DNA of 64,000 nt, from positions 124,001 through 188,000 of the forward strand of contig JAUNKF010000002.1 in the NCBI GenBank assembly GCA_030532895.1, read 5' to 3'. A program made the position numbers and the translations under genes. How positions within the stretch are numbered: the stretch's first letter is position 1; the number at the start of each line of letters is the position of its first letter. Below the pieces are notes generated by a model. The model had not been told where the DNA came from. It was given only the letters and a program-made list of their open reading frames with translations, and did not search any database. This DNA is from Lautropia sp. (GTDB lineage: Bacteria; Pseudomonadota; Gammaproteobacteria; Burkholderiales; Burkholderiaceae_E). Shown in pieces: positions 51,079 through 63,034 of the stretch.

Positions 51079-53222
51079 GTAAATGTGGCAGTTGCATGAA
51101 TAGCACGCACCAGGAAGACAATGTTGTGGTGAACGGTATGCATGAAGGTGATTCGTTGCCAGATGATTCGTTTGCGTCTGATGTGGATGGCGCAGGCGAA
51201 GGTGGGGGTGAGGGGCGTCCACGAGGCCGCAGGCGTGGCTTCATGAGGCGTCAGGGCGCTCCCCGTGCTGCGGCGAGGCGACGGCGGGCAGAGCGGCCCG
51301 ATGGTGATGGGCTGCTTTCTTCTGCGGCGGATGCCGACCCGACGGCAATGTCGTCAGCCGGCTTGCCTGCGCAAGCTCAGCCGCGAATGCCTGCACGCGC
51401 GCGGGCAACGGGCGAGGGCAAGCGGATGCCCGGTGATGATGAACGCGTGCCCTTCTTTGCCCGTGAGGCTGCCATTGGCCTGCGTTCGGGCGCTGCCCGT
51501 GGTGGAAAGCGTGCATCGTCGCCAGCAGCGGAGGCCGAGAAGCTGCACAAGATTCTGGCGGATGCCGGGATTGGTTCACGCCGCGACATGGAAGAGCTGA
51601 TCATTTCAGGCCGGGTGTCGGTGAACGGCATGCCGGCCCATGTGGGTCAGCGTGTGGGGGCCAATGACGTCATCCGTGTCAACGGCAAGCCATTGCCCCG
51701 CAAGCGTGTGGCGACGTCGGCCGTGCCGCAGGTGCTGCTCTATCACAAGCCCACGGGCGAGCTGGTGACGCGTGATGATCCGGAAGCACGTCCGAAAGTG
51801 TTCGATCGGCTGCCGAAGTTGCGCGGTGCACGCTGGATAGCCATCGGTCGTCTCGATCTGAACAGCGAGGGCTTGCTGATCTTCACCACGTCGGGGGATC
51901 TGGCCAACCGGCTGATGCATCCCCGCTATGGGTGGGAGCGTGAATATGCGGTTCGTGTCCTCGGCCGTGTCGATGATGAGGCCAGGCAGCGCCTGTTGAG
52001 TGGTGTGAGCCTGGAGGATGGGCCGGCCATGCTGAAGTCGATCGAAGACATCGGCGGCGATGGGGCCAACCATTGGTACCGGGTGGTCATCCTCGAAGGT
52101 CGTAATCGGGAGGTTCGGCGCCTGTTCGAGGCGGTCGGGTTGACGGTCTCGCGTCTGGTGCGCATTCGCTTTGGTCCGGTGGCCTTGCCGCCGCGTCTGG
52201 TTCGGGGGCGTTTTCACGCGTTGACCGATGACGAGGTGCGTCAGTTGCAGCAGCAGGTGCGACGCAATACCGGTGCATCGGTCGAGCCGGGCGCCGCGTC
52301 GGCCTCGAAACCGGCTGCCAAGGGACGTGTTGGTGCAGCGGTCGGGTCATCGCGTCATCCCACACGACGCCGGCTGTTGCGTGGGGCGGCCCGAGCTGCC
52401 CAGGCTGGCGACCTGCCGGGCATGCCGGCCGGGGTGTCGGGCGCTGAGCCGGCTGCGGAGCGCGTCGATCCGTTGCAGTCGCCCCGGCGGGGCAAGGCTG
52501 GTGCGCGTCGGAAGGTGGCCGATGGGGCGGAAGCCGCCTCGGCCCATTCACCGCGCCGTCGTGCGACGGGCAAGCGAGTGGGTGATGCAGCGGGGGCTGA
52601 GGGCGACGCACCGAAGAAACGGGCGGCGGGGCGTCGGACTCGTGCCCAAGGGCGTGCTGCGACCGAGCAGGTCGAGGCACCCCGCATGGTGTCGGTGAAG
52701 GTGCTGGAGCCCACGGCCGAGAAACGCACGCTGACGGTGAGCGAGCGTCGAGGCTGGACGGAAACCCGTTATCTGCCACAGGCGGTGTCTTACAGTGGTG
52801 ATACGGACTGGTCGAAGGTGGCGCGTGAAAGCGTCTTGCCGGATCGTCGTCCGCGTCGCACGAAACCGAAGGAGCGTAATGGCAATGTAGCCCCCCGCAC
52901 GCGGGTGGCACAGCCGGCGCGTCGGGTGAACTACGATGACGACAACTGGCAGCCGACCTCGGACACGGCGCATATGGAGGGCATCACCCGCTCGATGCGT
53001 CGTGATGGTCGCCAGGCGCGTTATGGTGCCGCCCCCGGTTTTGCTGCCCGGCTGGGTCAGCCTTGGGATCCCAATGCCGGCATGGCGAGCCAGTGGCCGG
53101 GCCAGTCTCGTGGCGCGGCTGCTCGGGGTGAGCGGGTGGGGCGTGGCAAACGCAACGCCGCGACCGGGGGGGCAGGTGGCGCCGCCCGGCCTCGTCGCAA
53201 GCCGGCTGTCAAGGGGCGGTGA
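51075..53222 (+). CDS. rluB: 23S rRNA pseudouridine synthase, RluB type, with long tails
   Basis: A 715-residue protein for a family of about 250-300. The catalytic core (about residues 150-395) has an S4 domain ([33 protein letters not shown]), the catalytic motif [15 protein letters not shown] (D261) and the C-terminal [33 protein letters not shown]. It modifies U2605-type positions of 23S rRNA in the E. coli counterpart. The N-terminal 150 residues and the C-terminal 320 are low complexity, rich in Arg, Ala and Gly. The start is not certain: TTG 51075 overlaps the scpB stop, and ATG 51096 is possible. Confidence 0.9.
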   Translation: MSKCGSCMNSTHQEDNVVVNGMHEGDSLPDDSFASDVDGAGEGGGEGRPRGRRRGFMRRQGAPRAAARRRRAERPDGDGLLSSAADADPTAMSSAGLPAQAQPRMPARARATGEGKRMPGDDERVPFFAREAAIGLRSGAARGGKRASSPAAEAEKLHKILADAGIGSRRDMEELIISGRVSVNGMPAHVGQRVGANDVIRVNGKPLPRKRVATSAVPQVLLYHKPTGELVTRDDPEARPKVFDRLPKLRGARWIAIGRLDLNSEGLLIFTTSGDLANRLMHPRYGWEREYAVRVLGRVDDEARQRLLSGVSLEDGPAMLKSIEDIGGDGANHWYRVVILEGRNREVRRLFEAVGLTVSRLVRIRFGPVALPPRLVRGRFHALTDDEVRQLQQQVRRNTGASVEPGAASASKPAAKGRVGAAVGSSRHPTRRRLLRGAARAAQAGDLPGMPAGVSGAEPAAERVDPLQSPRRGKAGARRKVADGAEAASAHSPRRRATGKRVGDAAGAEGDAPKKRAAGRRTRAQGRAATEQVEAPRMVSVKVLEPTAEKRTLTVSERRGWTETRYLPQAVSYSGDTDWSKVARESVLPDRRPRRTKPKERNGNVAPRTRVAQPARRVNYDDDNWQPTSDTAHMEGITRSMRRDGRQARYGAAPGFAARLGQPWDPNAGMASQWPGQSRGAAARGERVGRGKRNAATGGAGGAARPRRKPAVKGR

Positions 53223-53300
53223 GCGTCGGGAGAACGCCTTGGTGCCTGCTTTCCTGGCATGTTGGCATCCGGTGAACGGGTCGGCTCGATCCGGTGATCC

Positions 53301-53329
53301 TTGAGTCTTTTCCGTCCATCGGTTATCAT
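53301..53329 (+). promoter_or_regulatory. sigma-70 promoter of the rimP operon
   Basis: TTGAGT at 53301-53306, 17 bases, then TATCAT at 53324-53329. Five of six at -35 and four of six at -10, with optimal spacing. Confidence 0.75.
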
Positions 53330-53335
53330 GGCCCT

Positions 53336-53586
53336 CTTGGCAAGACTTGCATTTTGAGTCGGTCGGGCGCCTGTCAGTGGCAGCTGTCCGGTCGGAGCCA
53401 TCGATGAAGGGCTTGCCGTGGTTCGGAGCTGCTCGTTTCGCTTCGTCGTTTGAGGCGACAGGGTCTGCTTCCGGCAGCTCCCAGTGGCTGATGCGCGCTG
53501 TAGGGCGGCATGCAACCGCGCGCTGGCGCTGCCTGGTCAAGGGTGGCTGTTGTGCGAAATGGGCTGGCAATAGCCCATTTTTTTTT
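53336..53586 (+). ncRNA. putative structured leader or small RNA upstream of rimP
   Basis: From the expected start of the promoter to the terminator is about 250 bases. It folds by eye into a long hairpin (GGAGCTGC at 53425-53432 with GCAGCTCC at 53474-53481, enclosing GTCG/CGAC), a GCGCGC pair (53493-53498 with 53518-53523), and the terminator. No Rfam family is recognised. In E. coli the rimP-nusA-infB leader is controlled by premature termination involving NusA; a similar role here is inference. Confidence 0.5.
53557..53586 (+). terminator. intrinsic terminator (attenuator candidate) before rimP
   Basis: Arms AAATGGGCT and AGCCCATTT with loop GGCAAT and nine T residues at 53578-53586. A textbook intrinsic terminator pointing toward rimP, 105 bases ahead of its start. 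Confidence 0.88.
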
Positions 53587-53690
53587 ACCGGATCGAGGCG
53601 CTGTCCACCGTGCGGTGGCAGCGTGCCGATGGCCTTGCCCTGCTCGGGGGCAAGCTGGCCATGTCATGAAGGGCAGTGTTGAACAGGGCA

Positions 53691-54353
53691 ATGAAGGTGG
53701 GAGCCAATCCAGAAGCGGGCGGTGGCCTGGAAGCGTTGGTGGAGCCGGTCGTTCAGGCGATGGGCTATCAGATGGTGGATGTGGAGTTTGCCGCTGGCGG
53801 CCTGCTGCGCATCACGATCGAGCAGGCCGATCATGACACACCGATCACGCTGGATGATTGCGAAAAGGTCAGTCACCAGCTGTCTTACCTGTTCACGGTG
53901 GAAGATGTCGATTACGACCGGCTGGAAATTTCCTCACCGGGTCTGGATCGGCGCTTGCGCAAACCGGCCGATTTCGAACGGTTTGCCGGTGAGGAGGTGA
54001 AGTTGTGGCTGCGCTTGCCGGTGGCAGGGCGGCGACAGTTTCAGGGCGTGCTGGTGCCGGCCGTGCCGGCGCTGGCACGTGCGACAGAATTGCTTGGGCC
54101 AGAGGCTGAGCCACCGGTGGTGGTTCAGGCTGGTGGTGCCGCGCCAGCCGACACCGACTGGCTGCTGTTGTGGCGTGAGCAGGCGCCGGCGGCCGGTCGC
54201 TCGCGTGGCGTGCCGGGGCGTCGTCCGCCCAAGGTCAGGCCCGTGCCGGCCGACCCCGTCGAGGCGGCTTTGCAGGCAGCAGATTGTCATTGGCTGCGAT
54301 TTGGATTTGAGCAAGTGGACCGGGCGCGTTTGGTGCCGAAGCCGGTTTTCTAG
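53691..54353 (+). CDS. rimP: ribosome maturation factor RimP
   Basis: A 220-residue 30S assembly factor. N-terminal domain: [21 protein letters not shown]...LLRITIEQ, then [56 protein letters not shown]. About 70 residues rich in Ala, Pro and Gly (135-190) split the C-terminal SH3-like half, making it longer than E. coli RimP (150). GTG 53676 and TTG 53679 are alternative starts with AAGGG just ahead. It opens the rimP-nusA-infB-rbfA-truB operon. Confidence 0.93.
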   Translation: MKVGANPEAGGGLEALVEPVVQAMGYQMVDVEFAAGGLLRITIEQADHDTPITLDDCEKVSHQLSYLFTVEDVDYDRLEISSPGLDRRLRKPADFERFAGEEVKLWLRLPVAGRRQFQGVLVPAVPALARATELLGPEAEPPVVVQAGGAAPADTDWLLLWREQAPAAGRSRGVPGRRPPKVRPVPADPVEAALQAADCHWLRFGFEQVDRARLVPKPVF

Positions 54354-54362
54354 GGAGTCATT

Positions 54363-55853
54363 ATGCAGGGACGTGAATTGTTGCTGATGGTCGATGCGCT
54401 GGCGCGCGAAAAGAACGTCAGCCGCGACGTGGTGTTTGCCGCGCTCGAAAGTGCGCTCGCCTCGGCAATGAAGAAGCGTTACACGGATGAGGTCGATATT
54501 CGTGTCGCGATCAGCCGTGAGGATGGCAGCTACCGCAGCTTCCGTCGCTGGCAGGTGGTGCCCGATGGTGAGCTGGATGATCATGATCTGCAAATCATCC
54601 TGACCGAAGCGCGCAAGCAGTCGCCCGACATCGAGCTCGACGCGTACATCGAGGAAGAGCTGGAGCAGGTGGAGTTCGGCCGCATCGGGGCGCAGGCTGC
54701 CAAGCAGGTGATTCTGCAAAAAATCCGTGATGCGGAGCGTGAGCAGATCATCAACGATTTCCTGTCGCGGGGCGATTCATTGCTGTCGGGCACGATCAAG
54801 CGGATCGACCGTGAGGGCGCAATCGTCGAGTCGGGGCGTATCGAGGCCCGTCTGCCGCGCGACCAGATGATTCCGAAGGAAAACCTGCGCAACGGCGATC
54901 GCGTCCGTGCCTGGGTCTCGAAGATCAACCGTGAAGGCCGGGGCCCGCAGCTTTTCCTGTCGCGTACCGCGCCCGAGTTCATCATGAAACTCTTTGAGCT
55001 CGAAGTGCCGGAAATCGAGCAGGGTCTGCTGCAGATTCGGGCGGCTGCACGCGATCCAGGGGTGCGGGCGAAAATCGCGGTGCATACGGAAGATCGTCGG
55101 GTCGATCCGATCGGTACCTGTGTGGGGGTACGCGGTTCGCGCGTTCAGGCCGTCACGCAGGAGCTGGCAGGTGAGCGCGTGGATATCGTGCTGTGGTCGG
55201 AAGACCCGGCGCAGTTCGTGATCGGTGCGCTGGCACCGGCCAACGTCTCCTCGATTCTGGTCGATGAAGAACGTCATGTGATGGACGTGGTGGTCGATGA
55301 GGACAACCTCGCGCTCGCCATCGGTACGGGTGGTCGCAACGTGCGTCTGGCGTCCGAGCTGACGGGCTGGCAGATCAACCTGATGTCGGCCGAAGAAAGC
55401 GAGAAGAAGCAGGAAGACGAGCGCAACGCGATTCGTGAGGTCTTCATGGGTCATCTGGATGTGGATGCCGAAGTGGCCGATATCCTGATCGATGAGGGCT
55501 TCACCAGTCTGGAGGAAATCGCCTATGTGCCGCTCGACGAGATGCTGGAGATCGAGGCTTTCGACGAGGAAACGGTCAATGAGCTGCGCGAGCGGGCACG
55601 CAATGCGCTGCTGACGCAGGCGATCGCGACCGAAGAGAAGTTGAACACGACGGCAGAAGACCTGCTGTCGCTTGAGGGCATGGATCGCGAGCTGGCCGTG
55701 AAGCTGGCTGAGGCCGATGTCCGCACCCGTGATGACCTGGCGGAACTCGCGGTGGATGAATTGATTGAAATCACGGCGCTCGACGAGGAGCGCGCCAAGG
55801 CTCTGATCCTGAAGGCGCGCGAGCATTGGTTCGTCGATGATGCCGGTGCGTAA
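54363..55853 (+). CDS. nusA: transcription termination/antitermination factor NusA
   Basis: A 496-residue NusA, almost the E. coli length (495). Order: N-terminal RNA polymerase-binding domain, S1 domain ([37 protein letters not shown]), KH1 and KH2 ([62 protein letters not shown]), and two acidic C-terminal repeats. It binds RNA polymerase and modulates pausing, termination and antitermination. Start GGGAGTCATTATG. Confidence 0.98.
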   Translation: MQGRELLLMVDALAREKNVSRDVVFAALESALASAMKKRYTDEVDIRVAISREDGSYRSFRRWQVVPDGELDDHDLQIILTEARKQSPDIELDAYIEEELEQVEFGRIGAQAAKQVILQKIRDAEREQIINDFLSRGDSLLSGTIKRIDREGAIVESGRIEARLPRDQMIPKENLRNGDRVRAWVSKINREGRGPQLFLSRTAPEFIMKLFELEVPEIEQGLLQIRAAARDPGVRAKIAVHTEDRRVDPIGTCVGVRGSRVQAVTQELAGERVDIVLWSEDPAQFVIGALAPANVSSILVDEERHVMDVVVDEDNLALAIGTGGRNVRLASELTGWQINLMSAEESEKKQEDERNAIREVFMGHLDVDAEVADILIDEGFTSLEEIAYVPLDEMLEIEAFDEETVNELRERARNALLTQAIATEEKLNTTAEDLLSLEGMDRELAVKLAEADVRTRDDLAELAVDELIEITALDEERAKALILKAREHWFVDDAGA

Positions 55854-55955
55854 GACGGTGTGGCTCGGGCAAGCCTGGAGCGCGCCGGAATCCTGTCCCC
55901 GAGTGGACGTATCAGGATGGCGCGCATGATGAATTGGTAGTAGCGGAAGGAACTA

Positions 55956-58900
55956 ATGGCCAGTACGAACGTTGAGACATTTGCTGCGGAACTGAAAGTA
56001 CCTGCTGAGGTGCTGCTGGAGCAGTTGCGCGCGGCAGGTGTGGACAAGAAACATCCTTCCGATTCCCTGACGGAATCGGACAAGGAGCGTTTGTTGTCGG
56101 CACTGCGCGCCTCGCATGGTGGCGCTGAGACGCAAAAGCGTCAGAAGATCACGGTGGTTCGCAAGCAAACGTCTGAGATCAAGCAGGCGGATGCCACCGG
56201 CAAGGCACGAACCATTCAGGTGGAGGTTCGCCGCAAGCGCACGTTCGTCAAGCGTGATGCAGCGGGTGCCGCGCCTGGCGGTACGCCCGTGGTCGAGCAG
56301 GTGCCCCCACCGCCGGTGGCGCCGCCACCCGTTCAGTCGGCCAGTTCCGTCATCGATGAAGAGCAGCGTCGGCTGCGCGAGGAAGAGGCCCGCCGTCAGC
56401 AGGCGCTGATGGAGCGGCAGGCCCGTGAGCTGCAGGAAAAGACGGCCCGCCTCGAACGCGATCGTCAACGTGAGAACGAAGCCGCTGCCGAAGCCTCGCG
56501 TCGCGAGGAGGCGGCACGCGCCGAGCGCGAGCGCCTGGCGAAGATGCAGGCCGAGGCCGAGCGTGAGGCGGCTGCTGCCCGTGAGATGCAGCGCAAGCTC
56601 CGGGAGCAGCAGGGCGCCGATCAGGCGGCCCGCCAGCAGGCCGAGGCGCAACGCAAGGCGGCCGAAGAGAAGGCGGCTGCCGAGCGGGCCGCTGCCGAAG
56701 AGGCTGCGAGGGTGGCGGCCGAGAAGGCTGCCGAGGCGGCCCGCCGCGCGAAGGAAGAGGCCGAAGCTTCGGCGGCGGCGCGCCGGCGTGCCGAGGCCGA
56801 GGTGGCGGCCATCAACCGCTTGCTGGAAGCGAGCCGTCGTCCGCCACCACCGCCGCCGCCGCCGGCACCGCCCGCACCTGCTCAGGCGGCTGCCCCGGGG
56901 GCTGCTTCGGGTGACAAGGCCCGCCGTGGCGGCACCTTGCATCGGCCGGCCACCGGTGCGCAGCCTGCTGGCCAGGGAGCTGGCAGTGGCGGTGATTCGG
57001 CTGGCTCACGCAACAAGAATGCGAAGGGCGAGAAGTCGTCGTCGTGGCAGGATGATGCGTCCAGGCGTCGTCGTCCGGCCAAGGGCGGCCGCAACGACAG
57101 TGCGGGTGGTGCCGGGGCCGGTAGCGGCTGGCGTACCCGCGGTCCGCGCCGGGGCAATGATCGGGGCGGGCGTGGCGGTCATCATCAGCCGGCTCAGCCC
57201 GAGACGCCGATCGTGCGCGAAGTGCATGTGCCTGAAACCATCACGGTGGCCGAGCTGGCCCACAAGATGGCGGTGAAGGCCACCGAGGTGATCAAGCAGC
57301 TGATGAAGCTTGGCCAGATGGTGACGATCAACCAGGTGCTGGATCAGGAAACGGCCATGATTCTCGTCGAGGAAATGGGCCATACGGCGATTGCGGCCAA
57401 GCTCGACGATCCGGAGGCAATGCTCGATGAAGTGGCGGCAGAAGATGTAGGCCCGCTGTTGCCCCGTCCGCCGGTTGTCACCGTGATGGGTCACGTCGAC
57501 CACGGCAAGACCTCGCTGCTCGATTATCTGCGTCGCACGAAAGTGGCGTCGGGCGAGGCAGGTGGCATCACGCAGCACATCGGCGCTTATCATGTCGAGA
57601 CGCCGCGTGGTGTCGTCACCTTCCTCGACACGCCGGGCCACGCGGCCTTTACGGCGATGCGTGCTCGCGGTGCGAAGGCCACCGACATCGTGATTCTGGT
57701 GGTGGCTGCCGATGACGGCGTGATGCCGCAGACGATCGAGGCGATTTCGCACGCTCGTGCGGCCGAGGTGCCGCTGGTGGTGGCGATCACGAAGGTCGAC
57801 AAGCCTGAAGCCAATCCGGATCGGGTGCGTCAGGAGCTGGTCGCCCAGAGCGTGGTGCCCGAAGAGTATGGCGGCGACGTGCCCTTCGTGGGCATCTCGG
57901 CCAAGACGGGTGAGGGGATCGACGATCTGCTGGAGAACGTGCTGCTGCAGGCCGAAATTCTGGAGTTGACTGCGCCCGAGAAGGCGCCGGCTCGTGGTCT
58001 GGTGATCGAGGCGCGTCTGGACAAGGGTCGTGGCCCGGTGGCGACCGTGCTCGTGCAGTCCGGTACGCTGTCGCGTGGCGACACGGTGCTGGTCGGCTCG
58101 ACCTGGGGCCGGGTGCGGGCGATGATGGACGAGGCCGGCAAGGCTGCCACGTCTGCCACGCCGTCGATTCCGGTCGAGATTCAGGGCTTGAACGATGTGC
58201 CGCAAGCCGGTGAGGAGCTGGTGGCGCTGGCCGACGAGCGCAAGGCGCGCGAGATCGCGCTCTTCCGTCAGGGCAAGTTCCGCGATGTGAAGCTTGCCCG
58301 CCAGCAGGCCGCCAAGCTGGAGAACATGTTCGACCAGATCGGTGAGGGCGAGGTTCAGACGTTGCCGCTGATCATCAAGGCCGACGTGCAGGGTTCGCAG
58401 GAAGCGCTGGCGCATGCCTTGCTCAAGCTCTCGAATGACGAGATCAAGGTGCAGATCGTGCATGCTCAGGTCGGTGGCATCACCGAAAGCGACATCAACC
58501 TGGCGATCGCCTCGAAGGCCGTGGTGCTGGGCTTCAACGTGCGGGCCGACATGCCGGCACGCCGGATGGCCGAGTCCAATGGCGTGGACATCCGCTACTA
58601 CAACATCATTTACGATGCCGTGGACGATGTGAAGTCGGCGATGGAAGGCATGCTCTCGCCCGAGAAGCGCGAGACGGTCATCGGGCTGGTCGAGATCCGT
58701 CAGGTCTTCCGTGTCACGAAGGTTGGCACGGTGGCGGGCTGCTATGTGATGGAAGGTCTGGTGCGTCGCGATGCCGAGGTTCGCCTGTTGCGCGACTCCA
58801 CCGTCATCTGGTCAGGCCGCATCGATTCGCTGAAACGCTTCAAGGACGATGTGAAGGAAGTGAAGTCCGGCTTCGAGTGCGGCATTTCGCTGGTGAACTA

Positions 58901-58988
58901 CAGTGATATCCAGGAAGGTGACCAACTGGAAGTCTTCGAGGTGAAGGAAGTGGCACGTACCTTGTCGCTGCCGACCTCGGCGGTCTGA
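55956..58988 (+). CDS. infB: translation initiation factor IF-2
   Basis: A 1010-residue IF-2. The N-terminal 400 residues carry two parts: the conserved IF2N subdomain and a highly charged Ala/Glu/Arg helix (about 130-280), then a Pro-rich and Gly/Arg-rich linker. The G domain starts near residue 510 with G1 GHVDHGKTS, then [16 protein letters not shown] and [12 protein letters not shown]. Domains III-IV carry [40 protein letters not shown]. Longer than E. coli (890) because of the N-terminal region. AAGGAACTA precedes the ATG. Confidence 0.98.
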   Translation: MASTNVETFAAELKVPAEVLLEQLRAAGVDKKHPSDSLTESDKERLLSALRASHGGAETQKRQKITVVRKQTSEIKQADATGKARTIQVEVRRKRTFVKRDAAGAAPGGTPVVEQVPPPPVAPPPVQSASSVIDEEQRRLREEEARRQQALMERQARELQEKTARLERDRQRENEAAAEASRREEAARAERERLAKMQAEAEREAAAAREMQRKLREQQGADQAARQQAEAQRKAAEEKAAAERAAAEEAARVAAEKAAEAARRAKEEAEASAAARRRAEAEVAAINRLLEASRRPPPPPPPPAPPAPAQAAAPGAASGDKARRGGTLHRPATGAQPAGQGAGSGGDSAGSRNKNAKGEKSSSWQDDASRRRRPAKGGRNDSAGGAGAGSGWRTRGPRRGNDRGGRGGHHQPAQPETPIVREVHVPETITVAELAHKMAVKATEVIKQLMKLGQMVTINQVLDQETAMILVEEMGHTAIAAKLDDPEAMLDEVAAEDVGPLLPRPPVVTVMGHVDHGKTSLLDYLRRTKVASGEAGGITQHIGAYHVETPRGVVTFLDTPGHAAFTAMRARGAKATDIVILVVAADDGVMPQTIEAISHARAAEVPLVVAITKVDKPEANPDRVRQELVAQSVVPEEYGGDVPFVGISAKTGEGIDDLLENVLLQAEILELTAPEKAPARGLVIEARLDKGRGPVATVLVQSGTLSRGDTVLVGSTWGRVRAMMDEAGKAATSATPSIPVEIQGLNDVPQAGEELVALADERKAREIALFRQGKFRDVKLARQQAAKLENMFDQIGEGEVQTLPLIIKADVQGSQEALAHALLKLSNDEIKVQIVHAQVGGITESDINLAIASKAVVLGFNVRADMPARRMAESNGVDIRYYNIIYDAVDDVKSAMEGMLSPEKRETVIGLVEIRQVFRVTKVGTVAGCYVMEGLVRRDAEVRLLRDSTVIWSGRIDSLKRFKDDVKEVKSGFECGISLVNYSDIQEGDQLEVFEVKEVARTLSLPTSAV

Positions 58989-59187
58989 AGGCTGGTCTGA
59001 GCTTGAGTTGAGGCGGGTTTCAGGGGGGCCGGTAACAACGCGCTGGCCCTCGCCCTTGTGCCTGTCGTGTGCTTATGTCGACCAGGTGCCGGGTGGCTGC
59101 GTGTCGTACCGGCTTGGGCTGGTGTGGAGCAAGCCCTGTGTGCAGGACGCCTCGAAGGCACTTCGTTGATGTTGGATTGAATACGGG

Positions 59188-59583
59188 ATGAAACGAAAAC
59201 CAGGAGCAACCCCAGGACGGGCGTTGCGTGTGACGGAGCTGCTGCATCAGGAGCTGGCCGAGATGATCCGCTCGGAAGTGAAGGATCCTCGGTTGGGGCT
59301 GGTCACGATCACGGGTGTCGATCTGACACCCGATTACGCGCATGCCACGGTCTGGTTCTCGGTGTTGCCCGATGATGCCGAGCATGTGGCGCAGACCCTG
59401 GAAGGTCTTCGGGCTGCGTCGGGCTTTCTGCGCTCGCAGATTGGCCGTCGGGTGCGCATCCACACAACGCCGGCGCTGCGCTTTGCGCATGATGCGTCGA
59501 CGAAGCGTGGCATGGACATGAGCCGCCTGATCGACGAGGCCAATGCCCGCCGTGCGGCCGATGACCCGGTAGATCCCGCTTGA
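59188..59583 (+). CDS. rbfA: ribosome-binding factor A
   Basis: A 131-residue KH-like 30S maturation factor. LRVTELLHQELAEMIRSEVKDPRLGLVTITGVDLTPDYAHATVWFSVL and LRSQIGRRVRIHTTPALRFAHDASTKRGMDMSRLIDEA match the family throughout. It follows infB after about 200 bases without an evident terminator. Its stop overlaps the truB start by TTGA. Confidence 0.97.
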   Translation: MKRKPGATPGRALRVTELLHQELAEMIRSEVKDPRLGLVTITGVDLTPDYAHATVWFSVLPDDAEHVAQTLEGLRAASGFLRSQIGRRVRIHTTPALRFAHDASTKRGMDMSRLIDEANARRAADDPVDPA

Positions 59584-60488
59584 AGGTTCACGGTCTGCTG
59601 TTGCTCGACAAGCCGGTGGGTTTGTCCTCGAACACGGCGCTGCAAAAGGTGCGTCGTCTGCTTTCGGCTGACAAGGCTGGCCATGGTGGCACGCTTGACC
59701 CCATGGCCAGTGGCGTGTTGCCCCTGATGTTCGGCGAAGGCTGCAAGCTGGCGGGCGCGTCGCTCACGCACGACAAGGCGTATGAAGCCGAGGTGCAGTT
59801 CGGTGTGCGCACGACCACCGATGATGTGGAGGGCGAGGTGCTGAGCCAGTCCGATCGTCGTCCCTCGAAGGCTGAACTGAGTGCCGCGCTTGGCGCTTTC
59901 GTCGGTCTGATCATGCAGGCACCGCCTGTGTATTCTGCCTTGAAAGTGGGGGGCAAGGCGATGTACCGCCACGCTCGTGAGGGCGCCCCGATCGAGGCCC
60001 CCCCGCGCCAGGTGCGCGTGGATGCGATCGAGTTGCTGGCCTTCGATGGTGACAAGGCCAGGCTGAAAATCGATTGCGGCAAGGGGACTTACATCCGTTC
60101 GATTGCCCGCGATTTGGGTGAGGCATTGGGCTGTGGTGCCCATCTGTCGGGTCTTCGTCGTACACGAGTGGGCGATTTCGAGGTGCGCCACGCGGTGCCG
60201 TTGCAAACCTTGCTCGATGGCGGCCCCGAGGTGGCGGCAGCACACCTGCAAGGCTTGCTGAAACTGGTTGATGGCTGGCCGACGCTCACGCTGGGGGCGG
60301 CCGAGGCTGCCCGTTTTGCCCAGGGGCAGGGGGTGCCGGCAGACCGTTTTGATGCGGCCAAAGGATTCGGGCCGGCTGCCGGGCAGCTGGCCGTGTTGCA
60401 TGATGGACGCCTGCTCGGGCTGGCCAGATATGGTTTGTTGCCAAACGGTGCGGCGGCTGCCTTGCCCGTGCGGGTCATCGTGGATTGA
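59580..60488 (+). CDS. truB: tRNA pseudouridine(55) synthase TruB
   Basis: A 302-residue enzyme that makes pseudouridine 55 in the T loop of tRNA. VHGLLLLDKPVGLSSNTALQKVRRLL, the catalytic D40 in KAGHGGTLDPMASGVLPLMFG, QAPPVYSALKVGGKAMYRHAREG, and GTYIRSIARDLGEALG are conserved. A C-terminal PUA-like region ends the protein. The start is TTG overlapping the rbfA stop. Confidence 0.97.
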   Translation: MKVHGLLLLDKPVGLSSNTALQKVRRLLSADKAGHGGTLDPMASGVLPLMFGEGCKLAGASLTHDKAYEAEVQFGVRTTTDDVEGEVLSQSDRRPSKAELSAALGAFVGLIMQAPPVYSALKVGGKAMYRHAREGAPIEAPPRQVRVDAIELLAFDGDKARLKIDCGKGTYIRSIARDLGEALGCGAHLSGLRRTRVGDFEVRHAVPLQTLLDGGPEVAAAHLQGLLKLVDGWPTLTLGAAEAARFAQGQGVPADRFDAAKGFGPAAGQLAVLHDGRLLGLARYGLLPNGAAAALPVRVIVD

Positions 60489-60519
60489 TATCAACCTCTT
60501 TTTTGTTTTGAGATAGCGC

Positions 60520-62385
<1,866 letters not shown>

Positions 62386-62621
62386 TCCGCTCAGATGGAT
62401 GGAGGCAGCAGATCCTGATGCATCCATGATGCCGATGGCGCCTGCAGGACGGGCGTCGTCGTGCAGGAAGAAAGGGCGTGCGAGGTGACGGCGCGCCCAT
62501 CATGCCGGCCATGCGCATGTCAGTCTTGCTGACCGACAGGCGTGTGGCTAGGCCGAGCAGGGACCATGGGCGGTGAGTCTGCCGCCTGACCCATCAACCG
62601 ATTCAATAACAAGGAAAATCG

Positions 62622-62936
62622 ATGACGAACACCACCAAGTCGGCTGCATCCGACCAGGCGGACAAAAAGCCGGCTGCCAAACGCGCACCCAGCGCCGCGT
62701 TCATGAAGGCGTTGAAGCCCAGCGAGGCGCTGGCAGCCGTCGTGGGCGCTGACGCCTTGCCCCGCACGGAAGTGACGAAAAAGATCTGGGCATACATCAA
62801 GCAGCACGACCTGCAGAACCCGCAGAACAAGCGGATGATCCGTGCTGATGACAAGCTTCGCGCCGTATTCGGCAAGGATGAGGTCTCGATGTTCGAGATG
62901 ACGAAGCTGGTCAATCAGCATCTGTCGGCTGTTTGA
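62622..62936 (+). CDS. SWIB/MDM2-domain protein
   Basis: A 104-residue protein. A Lys/Ala-rich tail of about 25 residues is followed by a SWIB domain (SAAFMKALKPSEALAAVVGADALPRTEVTKKIWAYIKQHDLQNPQNKRMIRADDKLRAVFGKDEVSMFEMTKLVNQHL). Stand-alone SWIB proteins occur in many betaproteobacteria and chlamydiae. Their bacterial role is unclear, with chromatin or topoisomerase association proposed. AAGGAAAA precedes the start. Confidence 0.93.
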   Translation: MTNTTKSAASDQADKKPAAKRAPSAAFMKALKPSEALAAVVGADALPRTEVTKKIWAYIKQHDLQNPQNKRMIRADDKLRAVFGKDEVSMFEMTKLVNQHLSAV

Positions 62937-62983
62937 ACGGGTTTGTCCCGGTTTTGCCACCTGGTTTGATGAACCCTTACAAG

Positions 62984-63018
62984 AAAGCCCCTGATCGTCC
63001 ACGGACGACAGGGGCTTT
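62984..63018. terminator. bidirectional terminator
   Basis: Arms AAAGCCCCTG and CAGGGGCTTT with a second CGTCC/GGACG pairing inside and an A/T-rich flank on each side. It separates the convergent SWIB and cytochrome genes and could end both. Confidence 0.85.
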
Positions 63019-63034
63019 TGGCCACTTCAGTGGC

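Larger units (their letters stand above)
53223..53690. other. rluB-rimP gap with leader RNA
   Basis: 468 bases without a gene, containing a promoter, a structured leader and a terminator described separately. About 100 bases follow the terminator before rimP with no other landmark. Confidence 0.6.
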
